Shown: positions 36,743 through 45,546, counted from the first letter of the stretch. The stretch: DNA of 64,000 bases from Gordonia phthalatica (GCF_001305675.1 NZ_CP011853.1:1116001-1180000), one strand, 5' to 3'. Notes: a model not told the origin generated them from the sequence alone. Made by a program: numbers and translations.

Positions 36743-37663
36743 CTACGGCACGATGACGAGCTTGCCGCGCACATGCCCCGACTGGCTCTGCCGGAAGGCC
36801 TCCGCGACCTGATCCAGGCCGAACGTGCCCGCGACGTCGACGGTCAGCTTGCCGTCGTCGGCGAGCTGTGCAAGGCGGGCGGTCTCGGTGCCGTCGGGGC
36901 GAACCCAGACGTACTGACCACCGTGCTCGACGACGGAACCGTCGGCGATGGACGAATGCGGACCGTCGGCCCGCAGGACCGCGAGGGTGGTGGCGAGCTG
37001 ATCGCCGACGAAGTCGGCCACCGCGTCGACCGGTCCGTCTGCGGCAGCCCGGATCCGGTCGACGAGGCCGTCGCCGTACTTGATCGGCTCAGCGCCGAGG
37101 CTCCGCAGGTAGTCGTGGTTCTTCGGCGATGCGGTACCGAGGACCCGGGCCCCGCGTGCGACGGCGATCTGCACGCCGAAGCTGCCGACGCCGCCCGCGG
37201 CGCCGTGGATGAGGAGGGTGCGACCGGCGAGGTCGCCGAGGACGTCGATGGCGCGGAGTGCGGTTCCGCCGGCGAGGGGGAGGCCCGCGGCCTGCTCCCA
37301 CGACAGCGATGCGGGCTTGTGCGCGACGGCGCGCACCGGCACGACCGCCCGTTCGGCGAACGTGCCCTCGCCGACGGTGTCCTTCCGCGCGTACGCGAGG
37401 ACCTCGTCGCCGACCTGGAACTCGGGGGTGTCGAAGCCGGTCGCGATCACGACACCGGCCACGTCCCATCCCGGCACCACCGGGAACTGTGTCGGCATGA
37501 TCGCGTCGAGGCCGCCGGCCATCAGCTTCCAATCGACGGGGTTCACGCCCGCGGCCTTCACCTCGATCAGCACCGACGCGGGCGCGAGCTTCGGGTCCGG
37601 GAGGTCCCGGACGGTCACGGCATCGAGATCAGTGGTGAAGTGGTCGTAGACGGCGGCGCGCAT
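36743..37663 (-). CDS. NADP-dependent zinc-free alcohol dehydrogenase/quinone reductase
   Basis: 306 residues of the MDR superfamily. The N-terminal GroES-like domain (PDPKLAPASVLIEVKAAGVNPVDWKLMAGG) lacks the catalytic zinc cysteine/histidine set, and the Rossmann loop is HGAAGGVGSFGVQIAVARGARVLGTAS. This is the pattern of quinone oxidoreductases (QOR/ZTA1-like). AGGCCCCCGCC precedes ATG 37663. The short inverted repeat TTAC/GTAA upstream could be an operator. It probably reduces quinones or reactive enones; physiological substrate unknown. Confidence 0.88.
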   Translation of the reverse strand: MRAAVYDHFTTDLDAVTVRDLPDPKLAPASVLIEVKAAGVNPVDWKLMAGGLDAIMPTQFPVVPGWDVAGVVIATGFDTPEFQVGDEVLAYARKDTVGEGTFAERAVVPVRAVAHKPASLSWEQAAGLPLAGGTALRAIDVLGDLAGRTLLIHGAAGGVGSFGVQIAVARGARVLGTASPKNHDYLRSLGAEPIKYGDGLVDRIRAAADGPVDAVADFVGDQLATTLAVLRADGPHSSIADGSVVEHGGQYVWVRPDGTETARLAQLADDGKLTVDVAGTFGLDQVAEAFRQSQSGHVRGKLVIVP

Positions 37664-37695
37664 GGCGGGGGCCTTTCGGGATCATCGGCGAAGAA

Positions 37696-37709
37696 GTTAC
37701 GAAAGTAAG
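37696..37709. promoter_or_regulatory. Candidate operator upstream of the quinone reductase gene
   Basis: GTTACGAAAGTAAG contains the inverted repeat TTAC/GTAA around GAAA, 33 bp before the oxidoreductase start, in an AT-rich patch that continues with GTATAC. Quinone reductase genes of this type are often under MarR/HxlR-type control; no regulator is adjacent. Confidence 0.3.
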
Positions 37710-37754
37710 TATACGGCGCATGCAACTAATCGCGCAGCAGTGGTCGCGCCCGGC

Positions 37755-39140
37755 TCACCGTTCGACGATGGCGCGCTCGGCCGTCGTCGACACGAGGCGG
37801 AGACCGACGGTCCGGCCGGAACCGCGCGCGACCACCGTCCCGCCGTCGGCGGACTGTCGGATCATCGGGCCGCGGCCGGACGGTGGAGGCGCGCCGGCAT
37901 CGCGCAGGCGGAGCAGTGTGGTGCCGCGCGGTGCGGTGAGAGTGCAGGCTTCCGTGTCGTCGACGATCACCTGGATCGGATGCTGCGGATGGCCGACCGT
38001 CACCGATCCGGTGCCGACCGATGCGGCGAGCCGTCGCCACTGCTGCGGGTGATCCGTCGCGACCGCGACCGCGAAGCCGAGCGCGGCGAGGCGTGCGACG
38101 ACCTGCCGATGCAGCACGCCGTCGCCCATCACGTCGCAGTGTGGAATGTCGCGGCCCGCCATTCGCAGGGTGACGGGCCGGTCGGACGCGTCCGCGCCGA
38201 CGATCTGGCCGTCACCGGCGAGGGGGACGGCGATCGCGTCGCTCGCGGCGAGGTGGAAGGAGGGGCTGATGTCGTCGGTGCTCCGGCGGCGGCGCGGTGT
38301 CGGCACGTCGATCGGAAGGCCTGCGGCGGCGATTGCACGGCGGTCGGCGGTGACGAGTTCCAGGCCGAGTTCCCCGCTCCGGTCGACGGCACGACCGCCG
38401 TTGTCGCGCACCGAGACGCGCACCGACGGTCCCGGCGTGACGCTCACAGTGACGGTGGTCGAGACGGCGTTCACGGCGACCGGGGTGGCGAGCAGTGCGG
38501 TCGCGGCCTCCGGGCGGGCGTCGCGCAGGACATAGGAGACCAGCGGTGACCCGTTGTGCTCCACGCCGATCGGTGCCTCGGCGGCGGACCAGACCGGTAT
38601 CCCCTCGGTGAATCGTGCGGTGAGCTCGGCGATCTCGGCGGCCGCCAGCGGATGGGCGACGACGCCGTCGTCGGCCAGGCGGGCGCACAGCCGACGCAGG
38701 ACCCAGAGCGCGGTCCGCAGGGCTCCGGTGCCGGCGTCGCCCCGCGACCGGACTGCGTCGGGCCAGTCCGCCGGACGGATCCGCACCACGAGGTGCACGC
38801 TGCGGTGCGCGGCGATCCGCTGCCCGCCGAGCAGGCCGCGGTACGCCCGGGCCGCCGGACCGTTGCCCCAGCAGGCCATCGTGTGCGTGACGACGTCGAC
38901 CGACGACGGTGCCGCATCACGGGCGCCGAGTGCGGCGACCGCCGCGGCCATCAGGCGGGCATCGCCCGGCTGGGCGGCACCGACGACGAGCGGCGCGGGC
39001 GTCGTCGGACCGACGCCGATGACTCCCACGAGCGTGTCGCCGCACCGCCGGAGGCCGACGCGAACGCCGTCGTCGGGGACGTCGAACGGTGCCGTCGGCT
39101 CGGGTGCGACGGCGCGCCGGAACAACAGGCGTGTCTGCAA
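37755..39140 (-). CDS. eccE: EccE-like type VII secretion component without membrane helices
   Basis: 461 residues whose soluble part matches the EccE pattern of ESX systems: VGVIGVGPTTPAPLVVGA, CWGNGPAARAYRGLLGGQRIAAHRSVHLVVRIRPADWPDAV, LWVLRRLCARLADDGVVAHPLAAAEIAEL. EccE proteins usually begin with two transmembrane helices, but this one starts directly with MQTRLLFRRAVAPEPTAP and has no hydrophobic segment near the N-terminus. Either membrane attachment is lost or the start is incomplete. It is divergent from eccB over about 98 bp. No eccC, eccD, mycP or esx genes are nearby, so the pair is orphaned from its locus. The assignment relies on family pattern. Confidence 0.7.
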   Translation of the reverse strand: MQTRLLFRRAVAPEPTAPFDVPDDGVRVGLRRCGDTLVGVIGVGPTTPAPLVVGAAQPGDARLMAAAVAALGARDAAPSSVDVVTHTMACWGNGPAARAYRGLLGGQRIAAHRSVHLVVRIRPADWPDAVRSRGDAGTGALRTALWVLRRLCARLADDGVVAHPLAAAEIAELTARFTEGIPVWSAAEAPIGVEHNGSPLVSYVLRDARPEAATALLATPVAVNAVSTTVTVSVTPGPSVRVSVRDNGGRAVDRSGELGLELVTADRRAIAAAGLPIDVPTPRRRRSTDDISPSFHLAASDAIAVPLAGDGQIVGADASDRPVTLRMAGRDIPHCDVMGDGVLHRQVVARLAALGFAVAVATDHPQQWRRLAASVGTGSVTVGHPQHPIQVIVDDTEACTLTAPRGTTLLRLRDAGAPPPSGRGPMIRQSADGGTVVARGSGRTVGLRLVSTTAERAIVER

Positions 39141-39238
39141 TGCTGCGTTCCCCCTGAAAAACTATTTTGCCGGAATCGTCGTGATGCGAGGCTATCGTGC
39201 GGATAGGGTTCGTGCGGGGAATTCGATCGGGGGAGTGA

Positions 39239-40630
39239 ATGTCACGACGCATCACCACGCGTGCGCAGGTCAGCGGGTACCGCTTCGGGTTGGCGCGCGC
39301 CGAGCATGCCCTCGTCCGCCGCGACGTCCGCATGATGCACGATCCGATGCGCGCGCAGATGCGCGCGCTGATCGCGGGCGCGATCCTCGCGGTCGTGATC
39401 GTGGCCGGCGCGGGGATCTACGGTTTCATTCGGCCGCAGCCGGGCGTGAAGGACGCGCAGATCGTCACCGCGGACAGCGGTGCGGTGTACGTGCTGCTCG
39501 ACGGCGTGATGCACCCGGCCGCGAACATCGCCTCCGCGCGACTGATCCTCGGGCAGGCTGCCCCGGTCCGGAAGGTCAGCGACACCGCACTCGCCGATTA
39601 TCCGCGCGGCGCGCAGGTGGGGATCGTCGGCGGTCCGACGACACTCGCGGCGGCAGCGGACGCCGACGTCTCGACGTGGACCGTGTGCGACTCGGCCGGC
39701 GTCAGTGCCGTGATCGTGGGGCGCGTCGACTCGGGGTCGCCCGCGGACGCTGCGCTGGTAGAGCACGACGACGTCGCCTGGCTCGTCTACCGAGCGCCCG
39801 GCCCGGACGGTGCGATGACACCCGTGCGTGCCCGCGTCGACGGCAGTCGGGTGGAGTTGCTGCGAGCGCTCGGCCTGGAATCGGTGACGCCACGGCCCGT
39901 TGGCTCCGGATTCCTCGACTCGTTCCCCGCACGACCCGACCTGCGCGTGCCCGACGTTCCCGGCCGCGGGTCGCCCGGCGTCCTCGGCAGGCCGGTGGGA
40001 TCGGTGGTGGCCACCGCCGGAGTCGACGAGACCCTCAGCTTTCACCTCATCCTGTCCGACGGCGTCCAACACCTGTCGGTGGCCGCGGCCGAGACCATGC
40101 GGCTGTCGGACCCGGACGCGGAGGGCGCGGTGCCGCGGATCGCACCCGCGGACCTCGCCGCCGTCCCGGTCCGCGAGACCGTGCCGCTGACCCACTTCCC
40201 GACCGCGGTGCCCGCACTGTCCGACGTGGAGCCGCCGGTCCTGTGCCACCGCTGGAGTCGCGATCGCGACGCCTCGCTCGCTTCCGCGCAGGTGATGGCG
40301 GCGCGACGACTGCCGATCCCGAACGAAGCGCGGCCGGTCACGTTGGCGACCGCCGACGGCCCCGGGCCCGCGCTCGACCTGGTCTATCTGCAACCCGGGT
40401 CCGGCGAGCACGTCCTGCTGACCGGTGTCGAACCGGATTCGCGCCGCGCATCGACGCCCTTCTACATCAGCGACGTCGGCGTCCGCTATCGACTGGCGGG
40501 TGCGGAGACGGCGTCGATCCTCGGGCTCGACGACCCGCTGCGGGCACCCTGGCCGATGGTGTCACTGCTGCCATCCGGGCCGGAACTGAGCCGGGAGGCC
40601 GCAGCCGTGACCCGCGACGGCACGAGCTGA
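39239..40630 (+). CDS. eccB: Type VII secretion protein EccB
   Basis: A 463-residue EccB. The N-terminal cytoplasmic signature RAQVSGYRFGLARAEHALVRRDVRMMHDPMR is typical, followed by one transmembrane helix (about 42-63, LIAGAILAVVIVAGAGIYGF). A large extracytoplasmic domain comes next, with two cysteines (C150 in TWTVCDSAG and one in PVLCHRW) in the places of the conserved disulfide. EccB forms part of the ESX inner-membrane core complex. GGGGGAG precedes ATG 39239. It is shorter at the C-terminus than some ESX forms but complete. It shares the promoter region with the divergent eccE. Confidence 0.9.
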   Translation: MSRRITTRAQVSGYRFGLARAEHALVRRDVRMMHDPMRAQMRALIAGAILAVVIVAGAGIYGFIRPQPGVKDAQIVTADSGAVYVLLDGVMHPAANIASARLILGQAAPVRKVSDTALADYPRGAQVGIVGGPTTLAAAADADVSTWTVCDSAGVSAVIVGRVDSGSPADAALVEHDDVAWLVYRAPGPDGAMTPVRARVDGSRVELLRALGLESVTPRPVGSGFLDSFPARPDLRVPDVPGRGSPGVLGRPVGSVVATAGVDETLSFHLILSDGVQHLSVAAAETMRLSDPDAEGAVPRIAPADLAAVPVRETVPLTHFPTAVPALSDVEPPVLCHRWSRDRDASLASAQVMAARRLPIPNEARPVTLATADGPGPALDLVYLQPGSGEHVLLTGVEPDSRRASTPFYISDVGVRYRLAGAETASILGLDDPLRAPWPMVSLLPSGPELSREAAAVTRDGTS

Positions 40631-40637
40631 GCGGGCC

Positions 40638-41261
40638 TCAGTACCCGGCGACCAGTCGCCGGACCATCGCCTCCCAGTCGTCGGCGATCTCCGCGCGTGT
40701 CATGCCGATCACGTCGATGAGGTGACGGACGGTCTGCGCCATGATCGGCGCCTGAACGGCCTGCGCGACCACTTCGACGCGACCGTGGAAGCCGAGTTCG
40801 CCCAGCAGCATCCGCACGTGCTGGGTCGACATCGCCCACACCGGGTGCGACAGATGATCGGGGTGGTCGGCGCCGGCCTCGAGCAGGATGTCGAGGTGAT
40901 CGACGGTCATCTTCAGTCGCGCGCGACCGTAGGCGATCAGACGTTCCAGCGGGGGAGCGCCGGGGCCCAACGGCTCGGGGCCGGAGAGGAAGCCCTGCTG
41001 CAGGTCGGATTCGGAATGGTCGAGGAGGGCGAGCATCAGGCCGGTGCGGTTGCCGAATCGGCGGAAGACGGTGCCCTTGCCGACACCGGCCGCACGGGCC
41101 ACGGCCTCCATGGTGACGGCGGCGGCGCCCTGACTGTCGATCAACGACTGCGCTGCCGCCAGGAGCAGGCGCCGATTGCGCGCGGCGTCGGCCCGCTCCG
41201 GGATGGGAGCGGGGGCGTTCGCCACGTGCAGTTCGAGGGGCCCGGGGCCGTCGGAGGGCAT
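40638..41261 (-). CDS. TetR-family regulator (Rv3050c-like position)
   Basis: 207 residues. The HTH region is RRLLLAAAQSLIDSQGAAAVTMEAVARAAGVGKGTVFRRFGNRTGLMLALLD (about 28-80), and the C-terminal half is a typical TetR ligand domain. The gene is convergent with eccB, with only 7 bp between stops. Together with nrdHIE to the right it parallels the Rv3050c neighbourhood of M. tuberculosis. The target is unknown; the divergent FMN-reductase gene 200 bp to the right is the closest candidate. Confidence 0.88.
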   Translation of the reverse strand: MPSDGPGPLELHVANAPAPIPERADAARNRRLLLAAAQSLIDSQGAAAVTMEAVARAAGVGKGTVFRRFGNRTGLMLALLDHSESDLQQGFLSGPEPLGPGAPPLERLIAYGRARLKMTVDHLDILLEAGADHPDHLSHPVWAMSTQHVRMLLGELGFHGRVEVVAQAVQAPIMAQTVRHLIDVIGMTRAEIADDWEAMVRRLVAGY

Positions 41262-41473
41262 GCCTCGACCTTAGTTCATGTCTCCGATGTCGCACTTTGT
41301 CCGCGTGTCGGGCAGCTCCCGGGGCGCTCGCGGGCGACTGTGTCGGGGCTCACCGTGAAACGCGGAATCATGGCGGACCCCGGTCCGTTTAATGAGGGTA
41401 ACGCGGTGACGACCCCACGGGACGCGGCACCGAAAGACATCACGACCGAACAGACCTCACAAGGGAGCACTCC

Positions 41474-42031
41474 ATGTCGAACAGCAACCTCACCATCGCA
41501 GTCCTCGTCGGCAGCCTGCGCTCCGGCTCGCACAACCGCGCGCTCGCCGAACTGGCCGTCGCCAACGCGCCCGAGGGCGTCGAGTTGACCATCGTCGACG
41601 GGCTGGCCGAACTGCCCTTCTACAACGAGGACCTCGACGTCGAAGGATCGGTGCCCGCGAACGTCGCCGCGCTGCGCGAAAGCCTGGCCGGCGTCGACGC
41701 CTTCTTGTTCGTCACCCCCGAGTACAACGGCACCATCCCGGCCGTCCTGAAGAACGCGATCGACTGGCTGTCGCGTCCGTACGGCGCAGGCGCGCTCGCA
41801 GGCAAGCCCGCCGGCGTCATCGGCGCGGCGCTCGGCCGCTACGCGGGCACCTGGTCGCGTCAGGACACCCGCAAGTCGATCGGCGTCGCGGGCGCCAAGG
41901 TCGTCGAGAACGTCGAGATCGGCATCGGCACCGGCAACCTGGGCGACGAGGGCGTCGCCACCGACGCGATCGTCGAGAGCGTCGTCGCAGCGGTCCGCAC
42001 CCTCGTCGACGAGGTGGCCGTCGCCGTCTGA
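41474..42031 (+). CDS. NADPH-dependent FMN reductase
   Basis: 185 residues of the flavodoxin-like NADPH-dependent FMN reductase family. The flavin phosphate-binding loop is VGSLRSGSHNRALAELA and the second flavin motif is TPEYNGTIPAVLKNAIDWLSR. AAGGGAG precedes ATG 41474. It reduces free FMN or quinones with NADPH. It lies before nrdH but has its own promoter region; a long promoter area with DnaA and NrdR sites separates them, so it may not be part of the nrd operon. Confidence 0.9.
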   Translation: MSNSNLTIAVLVGSLRSGSHNRALAELAVANAPEGVELTIVDGLAELPFYNEDLDVEGSVPANVAALRESLAGVDAFLFVTPEYNGTIPAVLKNAIDWLSRPYGAGALAGKPAGVIGAALGRYAGTWSRQDTRKSIGVAGAKVVENVEIGIGTGNLGDEGVATDAIVESVVAAVRTLVDEVAVAV

Positions 42032-42094
42032 TCGGACGAATCTGCACGTGTGGCCGCGACCTTCGGATCGCGGCCACACGTGTTTGTCGGGAGT

Positions 42095-42205
42095 TCGTCC
42101 ACATCTAGTGTTGACCACCTTGTGGAGGACCTTGTGGACGTGCTGTGGACGCGTGTGAACGACACGCCCAACACGCCGAGACACGCCGGAACGACCTGTG
42201 GACAA
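42095..42205. promoter_or_regulatory. Cluster of DnaA-box-like 9-mers
   Basis: The consensus TTGTCCACA (complement TGTGGACAA) is matched exactly at 42197-42205. One mismatch is found at 42095-42103 (TCGTCCACA). Two mismatches each occur at 42121-42129, 42133-42141 and 42144-42152, all on the TGTGGA side. Five sites in about 110 bp exceed what I would expect by chance, and DnaA control of nrd genes is known in E. coli. Confidence 0.5.
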
Positions 42206-42239
42206 GCGACCCGCGACCTGCGACTTTCATGAATGTTAT

Positions 42240-42287
42240 TCACAAGTTCTTGTGGTCTGGAAAAAGGTCAGACACTAGGTGTAGTGT
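42240..42287. promoter_or_regulatory. Tandem NrdR boxes before nrdH
   Basis: Box 1, 42240-42255 (TCACAAGTTCTTGTGG), holds a perfect CACAAGTTCTTGTG palindrome. Box 2, 42272-42287, is ACACTAGGTGTAGTGT with arms ACACTA/TAGTGT. Their starts are 32 bp apart, three helical turns, as is usual for NrdR repressor sites. The second is close to the known ACACWATATYTWGTGT consensus. Confidence 0.8.
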
Positions 42288-42418
42288 TTGGGGAGTCCGG
42301 GGGGCAGACGGCAACCGAGAGAGTTACAAGGATGTCGTTCGCTGCGAAAGCAGTATCCGGTCAGAGAAGTGCGGCGACCAGATCGCGGCAGTGAATTCGT
42401 CTCAAGGGAGCTCAATCG

Positions 42419-42652
42419 ATGGCCATCACCGTTTACACCAAGCCCGCATGCGTCCAGTGCAACATGACCTACAAGGCGCTCGACAAGGCCGGACTGGAGT
42501 ACGAGGTCGTCGACATCAGCCAGGACGACGAGGCGCGCGACTACGTGATGGCGCTCGGCTACCTGCAGGCGCCGGTCGTCGTCGTCGGTGACGATCACTG
42601 GTCGGGCTTCCGTCCCGAGCGCATCAAGTCTCTCGCTGCTTCTGCAGCCTGA
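42419..42652 (+). CDS. nrdH: Glutaredoxin-like protein NrdH
   Basis: A 77-residue NrdH redoxin with the CxxC motif at C11-V-Q-C14 (KPACVQC) and the WSGFRPERI end typical of NrdH. It delivers electrons from thioredoxin reductase to the class Ib ribonucleotide reductase. It starts at ATG 42419 after GGGAGC, under the NrdR boxes, 12 bp before nrdI. It is the first gene of the nrdHIE operon, matching Rv3053c. Confidence 0.97.
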   Translation: MAITVYTKPACVQCNMTYKALDKAGLEYEVVDISQDDEARDYVMALGYLQAPVVVVGDDHWSGFRPERIKSLAASAA

Positions 42653-42664
42653 CCGGGCGCGCCG

Positions 42665-43180
42665 ATGGCCGCTGACACCGACACCCAGGATCTGATCGCG
42701 GAACGGTCGCCCGCAGGCGACGACGGCCCGCTGATCGTCTACTTCTCGTCGGTCTCGGAGTACACCCACCGCTTCGTTCGGAAGCTGGGTCTCCGCTCGG
42801 TCCGGATCCCGCTCATCGATCGCACCGGTTCGTTCCGAGTGAACGAACCCTACGTCCTGATCACCCCCACCTACGGCGGCGGGAAGATCAGCGACATGGG
42901 CAAGGCCGCCGCTCACGCGGGCGGCGGATACGTGCCCAAGCAAGTCATCAAGTTCCTCAATATCGAGCACAACCGGTCACTGATCCGGGGGGTGATCGCC
43001 GGTGGCAACACGAACTTCGGAGCGGAGTTCGCGATGGCCGGCGACATCATCTCGCACAAGTGCCAGGTGCCCTACCTGTTCCGTTTCGAACTGATGGGCA
43101 CCGCCGACGACGTCGAGAGGGTGCGCGCAGGTCTGGCGAATTTCGTTCAGAGTTCTGCGTTCACCGGTCGAGCAGCCTGA
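42665..43180 (+). CDS. nrdI: Flavodoxin-like NrdI
   Basis: A 171-residue NrdI with an extended N-terminus of about 25 residues before LIVYFSSVSEYTHRFVRKLG. The FMN-binding loops TPTYGGGKISDMGKAA and GGNTNFGAEFAMAGD are present. It supplies oxidant for assembling the Mn(III)2-tyrosyl radical cofactor of NrdF. The position between nrdH and nrdE is the standard class Ib order. Confidence 0.96.
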   Translation: MAADTDTQDLIAERSPAGDDGPLIVYFSSVSEYTHRFVRKLGLRSVRIPLIDRTGSFRVNEPYVLITPTYGGGKISDMGKAAAHAGGGYVPKQVIKFLNIEHNRSLIRGVIAGGNTNFGAEFAMAGDIISHKCQVPYLFRFELMGTADDVERVRAGLANFVQSSAFTGRAA

Positions 43181-43255
43181 CGGCAGCCCGGCCACAACCG
43201 CAATCGAAGCCCTTCGATCGCTTCATTCACACCACGTTTTACCCAGGGAGAAGCA

Positions 43256-45454
43256 GTGTCGCCCACCGCAGTTTCTGTCAACGAGTCCGAGATCTCGGCC
43301 AGCATGTCGGGGGTGCACGCCGGCCCCGCGGGACATGAGCCCGGCGACCTCGACTTCCACGCGCTCAACGCGATGCTGAACCTGTACGACGCGGACGGCA
43401 AGATCCAGTTCGACAAGGACAAGGAAGCTGCTCGTCAGTACTTCCTGCAGCACGTCAACCAGAACACCGTCTTCTTCCACGACCTGGACGAGAAGCTCGA
43501 GTACCTCATCAAGGAGAACTACTACGAGCCCGAGGTGCTGGAGCCCTACGACCGCGAGTTCGTGAAGCTCCTGTTCAGCCACGCCTACGGCAAGAAGTTC
43601 CGCTTCCCGACGTTCCTGGGCGCGTTCAAGTACTACACGAGCTACACGCTCAAGACGTTCGACGGCAAGCGCTACCTGGAGCGCTTCGAGGACCGCGTGT
43701 GCATGGTGGCGCTGACCCTCGCCGCGGGCGACACGGCGCTGGCCCGCCACCTGGTCGACGAGATCATCGAGGGCCGCTTCCAGCCGGCGACCCCCACCTT
43801 CCTGAACTCGGGCAAGAAGCAGCGCGGCGAGCCGGTCTCGTGCTTCCTTCTGCGCATCGAGGACAACATGGAGTCGATCGGTCGCTCCATCAACTCGGCC
43901 CTGCAGCTCTCCAAGCGCGGCGGCGGCGTCGCCCTGCTCCTGTCGAACGTCCGTGAGCACGGAGCTCCGATCAAGCGCATCGAGAACCAGAGCTCGGGCG
44001 TCATCCCGATCATGAAGCTCCTCGAGGACTCGTTCAGCTACGCCAACCAGCTCGGTGCCCGTCAGGGCGCGGGTGCGGTCTACCTGCACGCGCACCACCC
44101 GGACATCTACCGCTTCCTCGACACCAAGCGCGAGAATGCGGACGAGAAGATCCGCATCAAGACCCTGTCGCTCGGCGTCGTGATCCCGGACATCACGTTC
44201 AAGCTCGCCAAGAACAACGACGACATGTACCTGTTCAGCCCGTACGACGTCGAGCGCGTCTACGGCGTGCCGTTCGCGGACATCAACGTCACCGACAAGT
44301 ACGACGAGATGGTCGGCGACAAGCGGATCCGCAAGACCAAGATCAAGGCGCGCGAGTTCTTCCAGACCCTCGCCGAGCTGCAGTTCGAGTCGGGTTACCC
44401 GTACATCATGTTCGAGGACACGGTGAACCGCGCCAACCCGATCGAGGGCAAGGTGACCCACTCGAACCTGTGCTCGGAGATCCTGCAGGTCTCGACGCCG
44501 TCGGAGTTCAACGAGGACCTGAGCTACTCGAAGATCGGCCGCGACATCTCGTGCAACCTCGGCTCGATGAACATCGCCAAGACGATGGACTCGCCGGACT
44601 TCGGCCTGAGCATCTCCACCGCCATCCGCGGTCTCACCGCCGTCGCCGATCAGACGTCGATCGACTCGGTGCCGTCGATCAAGCGCGCCAACGACGAGGG
44701 TCACGCCATCGGCCTCGGCCAGATGAACCTCCACGGCTACCTGGCCCGCGAGCGGATCTTCTACGGCAGCGAAGAGGGCATCGACTTCACGAACATGTAC
44801 TTCTACACGGTGGTCTACCACGCAATCAGCGCGTCGAACACCATCGCGAAGGAGCGGGGAGTCGCCTTCAAGGGCTTCGAGAAGAGCAAGTACGCCTCGG
44901 GCGAGTACTTCGACAAGTACACCGACCAGGTGTGGGAGCCGGCCACCGAGAAGGTGCGCACCATCTTCGCCGACGCCGGCATCGCCATCCCGACGCAGGA
45001 CGACTGGCGTGCGCTCAAGGCCGAGGTGCAGAAGCACGGCATCTACAACCAGAACCTGCAGGCCGTCCCGCCGACCGGCTCGATCAGCTACATCAACCAC
45101 TCGACGAGCTCGATTCACCCGGTCGCGTCGAAGATCGAGATCCGTAAGGAAGGCAAGATCGGTCGCGTCTACTACCCGGCGCCCTACCTGACCAATGACA
45201 ACCTGGAGTACTTCCAGGATGCGTACGAGATCGGTTACGAGAAGGTCATCGACACCTACGCCGCGGCGACGCAGCACGTCGACCAGGGCTTGAGCCTGAC
45301 GCTGTTCTTCAAGGACACCGCCTCGACGCGCGACGTCAACAAAGCGCAGATCTACGCATGGCGCAAGGGCATCAAGACGCTTTACTACATCCGCCTGCGT
45401 CAGATGGCTCTCGAGGGGACTGAGGTTGAGGGTTGTGTCAGCTGTATGTTATGA
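43256..45454 (+). CDS. nrdE: Class Ib ribonucleotide reductase, alpha subunit NrdE
   Basis: A 732-residue large subunit. Active-site features include PVSCFLLRIEDNMESIGRSINSALQLSKRGGG and NLCSEILQ, and the C-terminal redox pair ends the protein as EGCVSCML. The order and length match Rv3051c. It reduces ribonucleoside diphosphates using NrdH. The GTG start follows AGGGAGAAGCA. The partner nrdF lies 3.4 kb downstream rather than in the operon. A GC-rich hairpin and a 61-bp palindrome follow the stop. Confidence 0.98.
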   Translation: MSPTAVSVNESEISASMSGVHAGPAGHEPGDLDFHALNAMLNLYDADGKIQFDKDKEAARQYFLQHVNQNTVFFHDLDEKLEYLIKENYYEPEVLEPYDREFVKLLFSHAYGKKFRFPTFLGAFKYYTSYTLKTFDGKRYLERFEDRVCMVALTLAAGDTALARHLVDEIIEGRFQPATPTFLNSGKKQRGEPVSCFLLRIEDNMESIGRSINSALQLSKRGGGVALLLSNVREHGAPIKRIENQSSGVIPIMKLLEDSFSYANQLGARQGAGAVYLHAHHPDIYRFLDTKRENADEKIRIKTLSLGVVIPDITFKLAKNNDDMYLFSPYDVERVYGVPFADINVTDKYDEMVGDKRIRKTKIKAREFFQTLAELQFESGYPYIMFEDTVNRANPIEGKVTHSNLCSEILQVSTPSEFNEDLSYSKIGRDISCNLGSMNIAKTMDSPDFGLSISTAIRGLTAVADQTSIDSVPSIKRANDEGHAIGLGQMNLHGYLARERIFYGSEEGIDFTNMYFYTVVYHAISASNTIAKERGVAFKGFEKSKYASGEYFDKYTDQVWEPATEKVRTIFADAGIAIPTQDDWRALKAEVQKHGIYNQNLQAVPPTGSISYINHSTSSIHPVASKIEIRKEGKIGRVYYPAPYLTNDNLEYFQDAYEIGYEKVIDTYAAATQHVDQGLSLTLFFKDTASTRDVNKAQIYAWRKGIKTLYYIRLRQMALEGTEVEGCVSCML

Positions 45455-45484
45455 GTGTGACTCCAAGTAACACTTAAATCTGGG

Positions 45485-45520
45485 CGGCCCCGCCCCTCCT
45501 GTCGGGAGGGTGCGGGGCCG
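45485..45520 (+). terminator. nrdE terminator hairpin
   Basis: The outer arms CGGCCCCG/CGGGGCCG and inner arms CCCTCC/GGAGGG lie 31 bp after the nrdE stop. Confidence 0.75.
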
Positions 45521-45546
45521 TTCGGCTCGCCGCCGTTTTCTGTTCC

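Larger units (their letters stand above)
42032..42418 (+). promoter_or_regulatory. 387-bp promoter region of nrdHIE with NrdR boxes and DnaA-box-like sites
   Basis: It contains five sequences close to the 9-mer TGTGGACAA or its complement, two palindromic NrdR-like boxes in a helical-phase tandem, an AT-rich patch near 42230-42290, and a short frame of 20 codons at 42332-42394 before nrdH. Individual elements are listed separately. No other gene is seen. Confidence 0.6.

Noticed and set aside
42332..42394. 20-codon frame upstream of nrdH as an attenuator leader
   Set aside because: No unusual codon run or alternative pairing is visible and the ribosome site is weak; retained only as a mention within the promoter region.
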